NCBI RefSeq assembly: GCF_026210795.1
Contig: NC_089451.1
Span: 1,782,001 to 1,846,000 of the forward strand
Direction: 5' to 3'
Source: Rhizophagus irregularis
Lineage: Eukaryota > Glomeromycota > Glomeromycetes > Glomerales > Glomeraceae
Length of the DNA stretch: 64,000 nt
Shown here: in pieces, positions 1-12,376 of the stretch
Position numbering within the stretch: the first letter of the stretch is position 1
Layout: each line of letters starts with the position of its first letter
Position numbers and translations under genes: made by a program
The notes under the pieces: model-generated
Told to the model about the DNA's origin: nothing
The model's input: only the letters and a program-made list of their open reading frames with translations
The model's database searches: none

Positions 1-286
1 TAAAATTGTTAACGAAGCTCGCGAAGAGCTTGGGAAGACTTTAGATGTTTATGAAAAATTATTGGAGGGTAAAGACTATTTAACTGGGGAATTTTCTTTA
101 GCTGATATTACTCATCTTCCTCTTACATATTATGCTATTAACTCTGCTTGTGAAGGTGATTTATGGAATCAACGTCCTAATGTTTCTAAATGGTTGAAGA
201 ACCTTAACGAACGTGAAAGTTGGAAAAATATTGCTACTGAATATAAATTATCAGAACAAATTAAATTTACTAAATATAATGGGTAA
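1..286 (+). CDS. GST1, 3' end of a Phi-class-like glutathione S-transferase (partial)
   Basis: Only the C-terminal part of exon 2 lies in the window, read in frame from base 2 to the TAA at 284-286. It carries the family landmarks LDVYEKLLEG, the helix-capping motif FSLAD and the terminal RPNVSKWLKNLNERESW. It is nearly identical to the same part of the downstream copies, so it is the first visible member of the tandem array; the start and intron are off the edge. GSTs conjugate glutathione to electrophiles or reduce peroxides in the cytosol. The C-terminal domain seen here forms the hydrophobic substrate site. The 3' flank contains CAAATAAATTCAA, a likely polyadenylation signal shared with other copies. 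Confidence 0.88.
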   Translation, partial: KIVNEAREELGKTLDVYEKLLEGKDYLTGEFSLADITHLPLTYYAINSACEGDLWNQRPNVSKWLKNLNERESWKNIATEYKLSEQIKFTKYNG

Positions 287-1630
287 ACAATAGCGTATTT
301 TAATATATTTCTTTTACTTCAAATAAATTCAATTTTTAAATAACCTTATATCGCGATTCCGCATACTGTCACGTATTATGTCGATGAAAGTTTGTGATAT
401 CTCAAAGTATTATTAATAATCAGCGTCAATATTTAACGGTCCGATATTTTGAAATTTACTTATTACAGCAAATGCGAAATATAGTGGACATTAGAAAATA
501 TACATAACACGTGTGAATATAATGAATCGCGTAGTATAAAGTATAATTGTATATACTATATAATGAACTTTTACCAACCCAAAATGTAAATATTTGTCAA
601 TGGATAATCGTAGCAAAAAAAAGGTGTATTAATTAATTAATCACATATATATATGCAAATGTATCGTTCTTATACGATCAGGTGCTATGTTCTTATACGA
701 CGTATATGTCACATAATATAGGTCGTATAAGATAGTATGTCGTACACGTATAAGAACGTTACATTTGCTATATATATACCGTATGTCACGTGTTATATAT
801 CTTTTTCTATAACCCGACTAGCCGAAGTACGAATATTATAGCCATCGCCGACGCATAATCGAGCTGTCGGCAAAATTTGTTATTATTATCGGAATAACCT
901 ACATTATTATCTATAGTGTTTTATTTGTATGAGTCTAACCGATGCCCGATAAAAATTTACCTTAATAGTTATTAAATAACCCATAAATATTTATTTAACC
1001 GATTTTATACGAGCAGTTGGCAAAATTTGTTACCGAAATCTGGTTTTCGGAATATATAATTTTGGTCATAAGACATAAAGCGCAAATATAACATGTAGTT
1101 TCCTTTAGTTGCATTAGTTAAAATAAAAGAAACATAATATATTTTGTATACTGTATAATTAATTAATTCATTCATCTTGTGAAATTATGGAAGTTCTAAA
1201 GTCTTAGATTCATTACATAATAGTTTATTAAATATGAATTATTTTATTTTGCCAGATAATTTTTGTCTACACTGCTACAGTAATTTAGATTCGAATTTAA
1301 AGATACTTATTTAAAAAATTCGTAATTTATTCATAGATTTTACCGAATATCTACTGGTTATTTTACAATGGTTAGTTGGTATAACAAATAATCAATCATT
1401 GGTATTCCCAAATTAATCTGTTTATTAAATATCGGTTAAATTATCTCTAAATCTCCGTACCTTTCAAATGGGTGAATGTATAAATTAAATTATTATTATA
1501 TGTATAACCTAAAACTTGTCCCAAATCTAGATAGTATGCGTGATAATTAAATTCTACTAAATTACTTTATAAATACGATTTCAAAAATATCAAATATTTT
1601 TTTTTGTCGTAAAAAATAAATTAGTGAAAA
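287..1630. other. Intergenic spacer between GST1 and GST2
   Basis: No gene is supported. It holds an inverted repeat (listed separately), one copy of the conserved spacer block at about 845-880 (CCGACGCATAATCGAG), and the GST2 promoter: CCAAATCTAGATA at about 1521 and a TATA box TATAAATA at 1568-1575, 63 nt before the GST2 ATG. Confidence 0.7.
645..779. repeat. Imperfect inverted repeat with nested arms
   Basis: The left arm (about 655-676, AAATGTATCGTTCTTATACG) pairs with the right arm (about 748-770) as AAATGTAACGTTCTTATACG on the opposite strand, one mismatch in 20. AT-rich TATATATA tracts extend both arms. Inner copies of TTCTTATACGAC and GTCGTATAAGA form a nested palindrome. It may be a small MITE or a cruciform-forming relic; no target duplication is certain. 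Confidence 0.6.
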
Positions 1631-2414
1631 ATGGCTATTACAGTTTTCGGACGTTCTGTATCTGCTTTTAATCTTATATTATTCTACGTCCTTAAAGAAT
1701 TAGGATTATCTTATGAATTCGTTCAAACAACTCCCGAAGAAGTTAATTCTCCAGATTATTTAGCTACCAAACATCCTTTGTGAGTGAAAAAAAATTTTTC
1801 TTTCACTGAAGTCGCATACGTCATAGAAACTTTACAAGTTACTAATTAGATTCTTTTTCTTCTTTTCTTTTAATAGCGGTAGAACTCCTTCTCTCAACGA
1901 TGACGGATTCCAAATTTATGAAACTCGTGCAATAGCTCGTTATTTGATAAACAAATATCAAGGAACCAAATCTTCCACCGTTCTTATTCCTTCTGATGTA
2001 CAAAAAGCTGCTTTGGTAGAACAATTCATTTCAGTAGAGACCTCTTATTATACTCAACCTCTGTATAAAATGCTTACGCAATTAATATTGGTGAAAAAAC
2101 AAGGCAATGAACCTGATCTTAAAATTGTTAACGAAACTCGCGAAGAAATTGTGAAGACTTTAGATGTTTACGAAAAATTATTGGAGGGTAAAGACTATTT
2201 AACTGGAGAATTTTCCTTAGCTGATCTTCTTCATGTTCCTCTTACTTTTTATGCTATTAACTCTACTGACGAAGGTGATTTATGGAATAAACGTCCTAAT
2301 GTTTCTAGATGGTTGAAGAACCTTAACGAACGTGAATGTTGGAAGAATGTTTTTACTGAATATAAATTATCAGAATATATACAGTATAATATTTCTATTT
2401 TAAAAAAAAAATAG
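1631..2414 (+). CDS. GST2, Phi-class-like glutathione S-transferase (2 exons, 228 aa)
   Basis: Exons 1631-1779 and 1877-2414; the intron 1780-1876 has GTGAGT and TAATAG ends and splits the Phe codon of KHPFG. The N-terminal thioredoxin-like half has FGRSVS with Ser11 at the position of the catalytic serine of plant Phi GSTs, then FGRTPSL (cis-Pro loop) and ETRAI, where Phi enzymes usually have ESRAI for glutathione binding. The all-helical half has FSLADLLHVP. The tail is longer than in sister copies and ends in several lysines. TATA at 1568-1575. Role by family: cytosolic glutathione conjugation or peroxide reduction; the substrate is unknown. The assignment to Phi rests on the GxxxS and (E)xRAI pattern and numbering. 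Confidence 0.92.
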
Positions 2415-3131
2415 TTAGTGCAGATTATACTTTGTAAGCAATTAATATATTTTTTTTACTTCAAATAAATTCAATTTTTAAATAACCCTATATCGCATGA
2501 TCAACGATTCCGCATATTATGTCAATTTGTGATATTCTTCCATCCCAAAGTATTATTAATAAATAATCAATGTCAATATTTTAACCGACGCATAATCGAA
2601 CGTCAGCAAAATTTGCAAATTTTGAAAATTTTGATTTGGTCATAAAATTACATGAGATCATGTGATTTATTAATGGCGTAATTATGTCGTAAGTATTTAT
2701 TTATGGCTGAATACATACATACATTACTGCGCACATTAGTTTATTACATATGAAATGCTTATTTTGTTTTAGTATGGGAATTTTTTAACCTACACCGCCA
2801 CAATAACCTAATTTAATGAGGGTACTTGTTTGTAAATGTACAAGACTTCGTTTTTTCGGTTGGAAATTTCGATATCTTTCGGAATGAATAAATTATCCAA
2901 ATATAGATAAAAAAATGGAATACTGCGCAAAATAATTAATTCTGTGAACCCATAAACAATTAATTCCTTCTAAACCAAAATTGCATACTAATTAAAGTAC
3001 TAAATTTCTTATAAATACAATTTTGAAAATACCTAAAATACCTTATCGAATTTCAGTTAAATATTTTTCTTTTTTAATTGAAAAAATTTTTCCTTTCTCT
3101 TTTTTTCCTTGTAAAAAAAAAAATCGTAAAA
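2415..3131. other. Spacer between GST2 and GST3
   Basis: It contains a 3' AAATAAATTCAA signal at about 2464, one conserved spacer block at about 2585-2612, the promoter motifs CCAAATATAGATAAAA at about 2897 and TACTGCGCAAAATAATT at about 2930, and a TATA box at 3010-3017. No gene is seen. Confidence 0.65.
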
Positions 3132-3869
3132 ATGACTATTACAGTTTACGGGCACTCTGCATCTTCTTATACTATTATAGTATTCTATGTTCTTAAAGAA
3201 TTAGGATTATCTTATGAATACTATCAAACAACTTCCGAAGAAATTAAATCTCCAGAATATTTGGCCACCAAACATTCTTTGTAAATGAAAAGAATTTTTT
3301 CTTTCTCTGGAATTATATACGTCAGGAGTTACTGATTTGATCTTTCCCTCTTTTTTTTTAATAGCGGAAAAATTCCTTCTCTCAACGATGACGGATTCCA
3401 AATTTACGAAACTCGTGCAATAGCTCGTTATTTGATAAAAAAATATCAAGGAGCTAAAACTTCTAATGTTCTTATTCCTTCTGATGTACAAAAAGCCGCT
3501 TTGGTAGAACAATTTATTTCAGTAGGAACTTCTTATTATACCGAATCTCTAATTAAACTACTTGCGCAAGTAATAGGGATGAAAAAACAAGGCAATGAAC
3601 CTGATCTTAAAATTGCTAACGAAGCTCGCGAAGAACTTGTCAAAACTTTAGATGTTTATGAAAAATTATTGGAGGGTAAAGATTATTTAGCTGGAGAATT
3701 TTCTTTAGCTGATCTTCTTCATATTCCTCTTACTTTTTATGCTATTAAAGCTGGTGAAGGTGATTTATGGAATAAACGCCCTAACGTTCTTAGGTGGTGG
3801 AAGAATATTGGTGAACGTGAATGTTGGAAAAATATAGTCACTGAATATAAACTAGATGATGTTGTTTAA
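3132..3869 (+). CDS. GST3, Phi-class-like glutathione S-transferase (2 exons, 217 aa)
   Basis: Exons 3132-3280 and 3365-3869 with an 84-nt intron (GTAAAT to TAATAG). The frame stays open upstream of 3132, but the ATG chosen gives the family start MTITVYGHSAS with Ser11. A typical KHPFG at the splice site is KHSFG here. FGKIPSL and ETRAI follow, then SPEYLATK-type and FSLAD motifs. The end LDDVV and the 3' flank are almost the same as in GST10 and close to GST12 (LDEVV), which suggests gene conversion or a shared ancestor. TATA at 3010-3017, 122 nt upstream. Function by family: glutathione-dependent detoxification. Confidence 0.92.
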
Positions 3870-4335
3870 AGTATTTGGTCATATTGTATTTTTTAAGTTG
3901 TATTGCAATAATAACGGTTAGATGGTCCAATAAAAATTTACCTTAATAGTTATTTATAAACACGTGATCATGGACATTTTGTATGCTTGAATATATGTCA
4001 CATTCATTGTTGTTTATTACATATATTTGTTTAGCATGAGAATTTTTAGATTCGAGTTTAAAGAATTCAAAACATACTAAATTATTTATAGCTTGACTTG
4101 AAGGCATACTAAGACATAAGACTTTCTTGAATAGCTGGTCGATTATCTTAACTAAAATCTGTTAGGGTGAATTTAGATAAGAAAGAAAAAAATATAATAA
4201 ATTTTCAATATAATTTTTATTCCCGAAACATTTATTTTAATAATTAACATATAAATATAAATATGATATGAATCAATAATTCAGTTCATTCATATGTTAA
4301 TATGAGTTACGTTTAACTATAAACAAAAAAAATAT

Positions 4336-5128
4336 CACGTAACAATCCGATATCCGACATACCGGAACGGATGTCGGGTTCAAAATTTTACTTTGTCCCG
4401 AATAATATGAAAACAGCTGATTAAATTATATTATCCGGATTAAAATCCGAATTAAACTATGATAATTATATATCGAATATATTGAATAAAATTATTTAAT
4501 ATTATATATTTATATGTTTTTTTATTCTATAAATTTATTACACTTCTATTTCTAATAATGCTTCATCTTCTAAGTTATTCCAGTTTGGCGCGAAAACTTC
4601 CATAACTTTCATATTTCGTGCATTTTAGTCACGATTCCCTTTCATCCAAGAATGTACATATGCTGACATGCATAGTTCTCCATTAACATCTGAACATTTT
4701 GTAAAATAACTATGTGCGATACTTGTATATTTTCTTTTAGTACTGCTCTCTTTTATAAACATTAATTAAAAAAAAGCTAAATTTTCATTCTATTTAATAA
4801 AACGAATTATTTTACAACCTTTCTTCTAATTTCATGGGTAGTAGTCTCTAAATTTGTATTCTTTGAACTTAAAGGGCTTTGTAAACTTCTATTAGGAGAT
4901 TCTTCATTATCCAAATCAATTTCAATATAATTATTTTCCATAATTTAAGCGAGACGTAAAGAATTTTGTTTATTAGGAAACAAGTAAATAGTGATTTAAC
5001 TATTTATATACTAATCCGGATTACAATCCGTCCAATCCGCCAATTCGGATTACACAATCCGTCTAAATCCGTCATAAGGATCCATCCTAATTAAGCTCGG
5101 ATAACAGATTCATCCGGATAGCTTACTG
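4336..5128 (-). mobile_element. Degenerate non-autonomous hAT-like element
   Basis: The right end reads CAGTAAGCTATCCGGATG on the minus strand and the left end CACGTAACAATCCGATA; these resemble each other imperfectly. Both subterminal zones are dense in CGGATT/AATCCG words. Between them lies a coding relic with a BED-finger-like piece (listed next). No exact 8-bp target duplication is visible, so the limits are approximate. Confidence 0.4.
4538..4941 (-). pseudogene. Remnant of a BED-type zinc-finger gene, probably hAT transposase N-terminus
   Basis: Read on minus from the ATG at 4941, a frame begins MENNYIEIDLDNEESPNRS and runs to KVVK then a stop. After a gap that could be a decayed intron, a second piece reads YFTKCSDVNGELC and SWMKGNRD, the spacing expected near the first cysteine of a BED finger; the second metal-binding pair is not recognisable. 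It ends with LEDEALLEIEV and a stop. There is one in-frame stop in the second piece. The hAT assignment is inferred from the BED-like motif and the flanking repeats. Confidence 0.4.
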
Positions 5129-6347
5129 TAAAAAAAGAATCGAAACCCTACCAGTATTTGGCACGAAGTATTCAATACTGATGACCATTTAACAAAAGTG
5201 CTCAATAACGGTTATACTCCTGGTAGCATAACATCATTTCGAATTGTTTTTCATATTTTTATTGCCTGTAATAATTTGTAATTAGCCTATTCAATGGAAG
5301 GGTGGAAAGTATATTACAGTATTTTGAAATTTTATTAGCGTCATTATTACTGATACACATTATAATTAAGATTCACTAATACATAATAAGATAATATCAT
5401 GAAATGGGGCACCGGATAGTTTTGCGTATTTCGCTCTATTCGATAAAGATCATCGTTATCACACGGGGATCGACAATTTCCTGGTTGTTTTTAGGTATGT
5501 GGGTTGGGAGTGTGGGTTTGGGTGTGTAATGGTCTGCCGGTCTGATGTAATTTACCACCGCCGACGTCGGATAGTCGGCAAATTTTGCAGCCGGAGAATT
5601 TTTCGGTCCTCGGATACAAACTATTGCCGTGTATCTTGTCACAAAATGTAAACATATGTATTAGTTGCATTCTCAAAGAATATGATGATTAGTAATAAAC
5701 TTCGAAATATTCGTGTTTAACGATTAAGGTAGAGTTCTAAAGTTCTAGATTCGTCACTTTCATATTTGGTCTGCACATATTAATTTATTACATATGAACT
5801 ACTTTAAACTACTTGGCGTGAGAATTTTTTAATCTAACTGTAGATCCGAGAAAGAAATACGTAAAGTATACAAATTTAAATGACTTTCTTTCAAAGGGTT
5901 TAGTCGATCGGCTATTTCACCTTCATTCGTATTATTTTTTTTCTTTTTTCTTTCTTCTTTAGCAACTGATCATTCTCAATGGTATTCTCCCTAATATTTC
6001 CAAATATCGGTAAATTATGTAAAATCTCCTTGTTTTCAGACCGGAAACAGGAGAATGTATTATTAATTATCCAAATCTAGATAAAAAAGAAAGCACACTG
6101 ATTAAAATAATTAATTTTGTGAATCATAAAGAATTGATTTCAAATCAAAGAAAATCAAAGAAAATCAAAGATAAAAATAAAATTTTTTTCTAGGCCGAAT
6201 TCATATACTAATTAAAGAATGAAAATTCTTTATAAATACGATCTCAAAAATACCTCGTCGAATTTCAATCTTTTTTTTTCAAATTAAAGAAAAAGACAAC
6301 AAATAAATATTATTATATATAAATTCCTTTTAAAAAACTCGTAAAAA

Positions 6348-7092
6348 ATGACCATTCAAATTACTGGATACTCTATCTCTCCTTTTTGTCTTGTGCTATT
6401 CCACGTTCTTAAAGAATTAGGATTATCTTATGAATTCACTCAACCAGGTAGTTTCGAAGAAATTAAATCTCCAGAATATTTGGCTACGAAACATCCTTTG
6501 TAAGTGAAAAAACCTTTTTTTCTTCAAAGTTATATACGTCGCAGAAACATCACGAGTTACTGATTTGAACTTTCCTTCTTTTTTTTTTTTGAATAGCGGA
6601 AAAATTCCTTCTCTCAGTGATGATGGATTCCAAATTTACGAAACTCGTGCAATCGCTCGTTATTTGGTAAACAAATATCAAGGAAAAAAAAATTCCACCG
6701 TTCTTATTCCTTCCGATGTACAAAAAGCCGCTTTGGTTGAACAATTTATTTCAGTGGAAATCTCTTATTATACTCAACCTTTAGGTAAATTGGTTGGGCA
6801 ATTAGTATTCGCGAAACGCCGAGGTAATGAACCTGATCTTAAAATTGTTAACGAAGCTCGCGAAGAACTCGAAAAAGTTTTAGATGTTTACGAAAAATTA
6901 TTAGAGGGTAAAGATTATTTAACCGGAGAATTCTCTCTAGCCGATCTTCTTCATATTCCTTTTACTAATTATGCTATTAAAGCTGGTGAAAGTGATTTAT
7001 GGAATAAACGTCCTAATGTTGCTAGATGGTGGAAAAACATTAGCGAACGTGAAAGTTGGAAAAATGTTCTCAATGAATATACATTAGCATAA
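6348..7092 (+). CDS. GST4, Phi-class-like glutathione S-transferase (2 exons, 215 aa)
   Basis: Exons 6348-6499 and 6597-7092; intron 6500-6596 (GTAAGT to AATAG). The start is MTIQITGYSIS with Ser11 followed by SPFCLVLF, so a cysteine lies close to the active site. FGKIPSL, ETRAI at 66-70, LDVYEKLLEG and FSLAD follow. The C-terminus is short (NEYTLA). One residue more in exon 1 than GST2 and GST3, as in most downstream copies. TATA at 6231-6238, 117 nt upstream. Family role: glutathione transfer or peroxidase activity; no clue to substrate. Confidence 0.92.
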
Positions 7093-8075
7093 TATATATG
7101 TATTTTTTTTTTACATTGTAATAAATAGTATGCTTTTCGTTTATGTAATATACTAATGTAAACAGCAGTTAAATAAATGTCAATTTTTAACCGACTTTAA
7201 AAAATTCTATTACATATTATCAAAATTAACCACGTTTAAAGTTTAAATGATTATAGTTAATAAATAACTATCTAACCGACGAATAATTATTCTTATACGG
7301 ACAGTTGATATGTAATTTTGATCGTAAGACGTAAATATATGTAGTTTTTTTAGGAGTTACATCAGCCTGACAATATGATTAATGCTCACGTTTTAAATGT
7401 TCGAGATACAAGATTTGATGATATTTATAAAAATTTCTAGATTCATCACATCCGTTATCTGAGTTTAAGACTTTTAGGGTCGTATAAAAAGATCTAAATA
7501 TTCGTAACTTGAATAGATTTACAACTATTTCATAAGCTGCGGAACGTTCGAGAGACACTCGGTGAAACTCGGTAAGCTCATAATAAGGTCGGACAAATGA
7601 TTCTTGACGAGGAGAAAAATGGCGGATGTCCGCAACTTATAAATTTACTGTAAACAACTTTCATTCACTTTCAAAAGTTTTAATCGATCGGCTATTTATT
7701 ACGTCTTTCCGCCAAAGGTTGAATGTATTACTAGGAAACGAAAACCGGTATTATTAAGTCCGAAGTTATACAGGGACGTATCACCTTGAGAATTATACAG
7801 TCCTTCGTTACACTTCGAGTTAATAAATTACCCAAATCTAGATAAAATGAAAGGGGTACTGCGTAAAATAATTAATATTGTGAATCATAACAAAAATGAT
7901 TTCAAATCAAACAAATCAATAATTTTTCTTTAGATATACTAATTAAAAAATTCAAATTTCTTTATAAATACGACCTCAAAAATACCATATCGAATCTTAA
8001 TAAAATATTATTTTTTTTTCTTTTTTAAAACAAAAATAATAATAATAAATTTTACTTTATCCTTTTTTCGTAAAA
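7093..8075. other. Spacer between GST4 and GST5
   Basis: A weak spacer block lies at about 7273-7312, and the best-preserved promoter block of the array precedes GST5. No open frame of interest. Confidence 0.6.
7826..7990 (+). promoter_or_regulatory. Conserved GST-array promoter block (GST5 example)
   Basis: In order: CCCAAATCTAGATAAAA, ACTGCGTAAAATAATTAAT, TTGTGAATCATAA, then the TATA box TATAAATACGACCTCAAAA at 7963. The same string of words, at similar spacing, precedes GST3, GST4, GST7, GST10 and GST11, and parts of it precede GST2, GST6, GST8, GST12 and GST14. Conservation of words in otherwise diverged spacers marks them as likely promoter elements. The GCGTAA word could be a bZIP-type site, but this is a guess. 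Confidence 0.65.
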
Positions 8076-8823
8076 ATGACTATTCAAGTTTTCGGACACA
8101 CTACATCTACTTTTTGTCTTGTATTATTCCACATTCTTAAAGAACTAGGATTATCTTATGAAGTCGTTCAACTAAATAGTACCGAAGAAATTAAATCTCC
8201 AGAATATCTAGCTACCAAGCATCCTTTGTAAGCGAGGAAATTATTTTCTTTCTCTGAAGTTATGTTCGCCACAAAAACATCACGAGTAACTAACTGATTT
8301 AAACTTTTTCTTCTTTTTTAATAGCGGAAAAATTCCTTCTCTCAATGATGATGGATTTCAAATTTACGAGACTCGTGCAATAGCTCGTTATTTGATAAAT
8401 AAATATCAAGGAACTAAAACTTCTACCGTTCTTATTCCTTCTGATGTACAAAAAGCCGCTTTGGTAGAACAATTCATTTCTGTAGAAGCCTCTTATTTTA
8501 CTCAACCTTTAAGTAAATTGATTGTGCAATTAGTATTTAAGAAACGTCATGGTAAAGAACCTGATCTTAAAATTGTTTACGAAACTCGCGAAGAACTTAA
8601 TAAAACTTTAGATGTTTACGAAAAATTATTGGAGGGTAAAGATTATTTAACAGGGGAATTTTCTCTAGCTGACCTTCTTCATATTCCTTATACTTTTTAT
8701 GCTATTAATATTGCTGGTGAAAGTGAATTATGGGATAAACGTCCTAATGTTTCTAGATGGTGGAAGAACATTAGTGAACGCGAATGTTGGAAAAATATTG
8801 TCACTGAATATAAATTAGCGTAA
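8076..8823 (+). CDS. GST5, Phi-class-like glutathione S-transferase (2 exons, 216 aa)
   Basis: Exons 8076-8227 and 8325-8823; intron 8228-8324 (GTAAGC to AATAG). Start MTIQVFGHTTS with Ser11, then TFCLVLF with a nearby cysteine as in GST4. FGKIPSL, ETRAI, LDVYEKLLEG, FSLADLLHIP and the family end TEYKLA are intact. Its promoter block is the most complete of the array. Family role: glutathione conjugation in the cytosol. Confidence 0.93.
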
Positions 8824-9412
8824 TTTATATATTTTTATTTTAAATTGTGATAATAGTTTATCTTCATTTATATACTGTATATTATTATATTTTAAATTAT
8901 AAACAATAGCGTACATTAATATTATTTTTTTTATTTCAAATAAATGTAAATTTCAACCGATTGTGAATATACATGGTTAAATGATTCGCAATTAGTACAA
9001 GAAGGTGCTATTATAAGCGACTAGATTTATGTCCTTCCATGATTCTTGAAGTCATGAACCTTTTCCACCCATGGTCTTACTTAATTATTGGAGGAATGAT
9101 TGGCTGTCATTGTCAATATTGACCGTAATATAATATATATCGCAAGCAACCTATCATAATAATTTAGACAATCGCCTCAAATGTTAAACCAAATTTGATT
9201 AATGATTTCTATAATTGATCTATTCACCTTCATTTTCTTTATATTGTTAGTGAATGATGTGGGATATATTGGATATTCTCTTAATCCAATAAAGTATTTA
9301 TACTGTATTATCAAAATTAATCGGTCTACATCTAGTTATGGACTAAAAAGGTATCAGTAAAGATCTCAGAGGTATCCAAATCTAGATAAAAAAGGAAAGG
9401 CATACTGCGTAG
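8824..9412. other. Spacer and outer promoter of GST6, ending at the hAT insertion
   Basis: A 3' AAATAAATGTAAA signal lies near 8937. At 9374 is the promoter word CCAAATCTAGATAAAA, followed by CATACTGCGTAG whose last 8 bases are the left target duplication of the hAT element. No gene. Confidence 0.65.
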
Positions 9413-12376
9413 CAGTGATGTGAAGTGATAGTGACATGACACATCATTTCGGAGAGTGAATGAAATTATATCATGTGATTTGTAATGCCGGCCAAAATTA
9501 ATTAATATATTTATTATTTTGATAATCATATAGCGTCATTTAAAATGTAAATTTATTTATTTAAAATTTATTATTGAACCATATAAATTGGAGCTTCTAA
9601 AGAATCATTAAACAAATCAAATAATTTCCATTTAGCTAATGGATTATCTGCTGGATGGGTATCATGCCCTCCTACTTCAAAATCATAAGGCTCAACTTCT
9701 CTGCTATCTAAATTATTTGAATTATTTTCTGTATTAACCAATTCAATCCAACTTTCAATTATTTTAGTCCATTGCTCAGGATTAAGAGTATTATTATTGT
9801 CATATTCTTCAAAGATATCATTAACATTACAATAATCAATAATAGAAGTTTCTTCTAATTCTTCAGTATCACTATCATCAAAAGCATTAAATGTAAATTC
9901 ATTATATCATTTTTTTCATTATCTGATTCATATTCCTGTATTGGTTCAGCAATATGCAATCGTTTATATTGTCTTTCAGAAATTTCTATTTCTTCACGTT
10001 TTCTTTTGCATAATATGTCACTTCGCAATTGAGCCATAGCCAAGACTTTTTTATGCTACAAAATATTAAATTGTATTATCATTGATTTTGTATAATAAAT
10101 CATTTAAGTAAATATATAAAATATACTTACATGTAGCTGATTTCGGCGTTTTGAATGCAAAAAACCCATATTTGACCAAAGGCGCTCCACTGAAGCTGCA
10201 TTTACGCAGATTCCAAAAGTGCAAAGCTAATCGTGAAAGTTCTGGTGCCAATCCTTTTGCAGATTCTCAGAAATCAATAATATTTTCTTCAAATTGATTA
10301 TAAGTTTCAGGATTAAAAAGGAAGAACTCTCGCTGATATGATAAATAATCCCGAAGAATTCTTGTTGTCATTTCATTAAACAATGCTTGATAGTAATATA
10401 CGAGCCACCGTAACACCAAAATGTGTATAAGAAATCTTTTTAGAAGAGGAATTGAATTTTGAAATTTGATAAGAACAACTGAAAGTAACAATAAAGGCTG
10501 TTCCCACTGTGCCCAACGTGATTCCAATCTTCCTATCATGCAATTACCAAATTTTTCATCCTTGTGAGAGGAAAACATATTAATTATCCAACCAAAACAG
10601 TGTGTAATTTCATATAAACAAGAAACATCACTTTGTAATTTGTTCAATGCACCACATATCGGTAACGGTAACAATAAATTTTGCAGTTCAAATAATCGAG
10701 TCCAAAACCTTGGATCATTAATAATTTCAATAATATCAGATGGGAGACACTTATTTTCATTATTTGTATTAGTTTTATAATGTTGACGAGATATTCCAGT
10801 TCGAGAAGTACTTGGTGTTCCAATACATTCAGGTAAACATTTTGTAATTAAGGTCTGAAATAATAAAAAAAAAATAAAAATGGCCGATTATTAATAATCA
10901 TTGCATTAAGGAACTAATGATTATTCCAGCATGTTTGCTATTGTTTGCCCATAACATGAATTTTGTTCATTTCTTAATAATCCAGTGAAATATGGAGAAG
11001 AATGAAAATAGCTTACAACACGAACTGCATTTTTTGATATTTGTTTGTATTGAAGTGATTCCTTGAAAATACCACCTACAACCAAATTCATTTGATGAAC
11101 CATACAAGGTAAAAATACCTTACTTGGATATTCTATTCTTAATTGACGTCTTAAAAAAAAAAAATTTATTAATCTACAACTTATTAATATACAAAATCAA
11201 ATAATATTTACCTTGCTGCAGCATATAGCAATTAATTTTTATTTGTTTTGATTCAGCATTATTCATCAAACTTTTAATCAACACTTTAACATCATCAGTT
11301 TTAGACTGTTGATCACTAATGTCTTTGTTTTGCCAGATGAAGTAATAAATACGACTCCAAAAAGATGTTCTCGTTTCACGTTGGTCCAGCCATCAAAAGC
11401 TGCGGTAACACCAATTACATCAGCTTTTGCCTGCTTTACAATTGATTGGGTTAAATTTTTCGCAGATTTGGAGAAAATACGATTACTGATAGCATGACGT
11501 CCTGGAAGTTTCAATGCAGGTGCAATAAATCTTTGTGTCTCTTTATTTTCCAGAAAAGTAAATAATAAACCATTTGATACCATCATTAATAATACGAGAT
11601 TTTCAAAATGATGATTATCTTTCTTAGACAATGGGCGTGATACATATCCTGATAAAGTTGTTTGTTTAATAACAGAAGAGGTAGATGATACAGTGTAGCA
11701 GTTTCTACACTCTTTTCATTATCTAATATTTGTATTCTTTATTTTTTTTTCGTCTTCTGGAACTTTACGTGACAAAATTTCTTGCCTTTTACTCTCATTA
11801 AATTCAGATGCAAAATTTTCATACTTTTTAAATGATTATGACATAATAAATTAGGTACATGACATTCAGGTTTAGAAGTGGCAAGATGCTTTCTTATACA
11901 CGAGAAACATACTGCTTTTTTATTGGCTTTAGGGTTATCTGGTTCACATAAAAAAAAAATTCACGAAAATCGTGCTTTTCTTTGCCCATTTTAATTCCTA
12001 CAAACTATTAACTTGTATACTGAAATACGAAATATGCTTTAATAAACTGAGAATGTGAAGTGTGAAAAAAGAGATCGATAAATCTTTAGATTCAACAAAC
12101 AAATAACAAATTTGTGTCGCATATCTCCTAAATTTCTGACTTCTGAATCACATTATTAACATTGTTAACAGAAGACTTCCCAAATTTAAATAGACATTGC
12201 GTGATTGTTAAGCTATGCTTTTTGGGAACAAATTTGCAATGCGTCACTAAATAAATTATGACATTGTTAATGACATTGTCACTTAAAAATGACATACGTC
12301 ATTTTGTAATTTGCAAATGACATTTTCTTTAGTCATTTGAAAATTAGCCAAATGACAATGTCAATTGACATCACTG
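9413..12376 (-). mobile_element. hAT-family DNA transposon, 2964 bp, with 8-bp target duplication
   Basis: CTGCGTAG occurs immediately outside both ends (9405-9412 and 12377-12384), the 8-bp duplication typical of hAT. The terminal inverted repeats read CAGTGATGTGAAGTGATAG at the left and CAGTGATGTCAATTGACATT on the opposite strand at the right. The inner ends contain many short GTCATTT/AAATGAC words, as is usual for hAT subterminal repeats. It carries a degraded transposase on the minus strand. The target is the GST6 promoter: the right end lies about 30 bp before the GST6 TATA box. Confidence 0.9.
9571..11989 (-). pseudogene. hAT transposase, degraded, multi-exon
   Basis: Read on minus from the ATG at 11989. 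An N-terminal piece, MGKEKHDFREFF, leads into a Cys/His-rich segment (CFSCIRKH, CHVPNLLCHNH) that looks like a BED-type finger. Core pieces follow: AAFDGWTNVKREHLFG (11278-11631), VHQMNLVVGGIFK and YFHSSPYFTGLLRNEQ (10921-11103), and a helical insert (10267-10850). The hallmark hAT dimerisation segment NAASVERLWSNMGF with KRRNQLH lies at about 10140-10200, is followed by a GTAAGT intron, and resumes as HKKVLAMAQLRSD. The acidic tail ends at 9571. Some joins are introns (TTTCAG at about 10857, GTAAGT at about 10130), but at least two frameshifts separate pieces, for example near 11955 and in the dimerisation segment. Almost certainly inactive. Confidence 0.85.

Larger units (their letters stand above)
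3870..6347. other. 2.5-kb spacer between GST3 and GST4
   Basis: It holds GST-array spacer sequence (about 3950-4165, homologous to 29390-29640 and 33000-33290), an inserted hAT-like relic (4336-5128), a spacer block with the palindromic core CCGACGTCGG at about 5562-5590, and the GST4 promoter (CCAAATCTAGATAAAA at about 6077, TATA at 6231-6238). Short open frames at 5436-5676 on minus have no family features. Confidence 0.6.
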
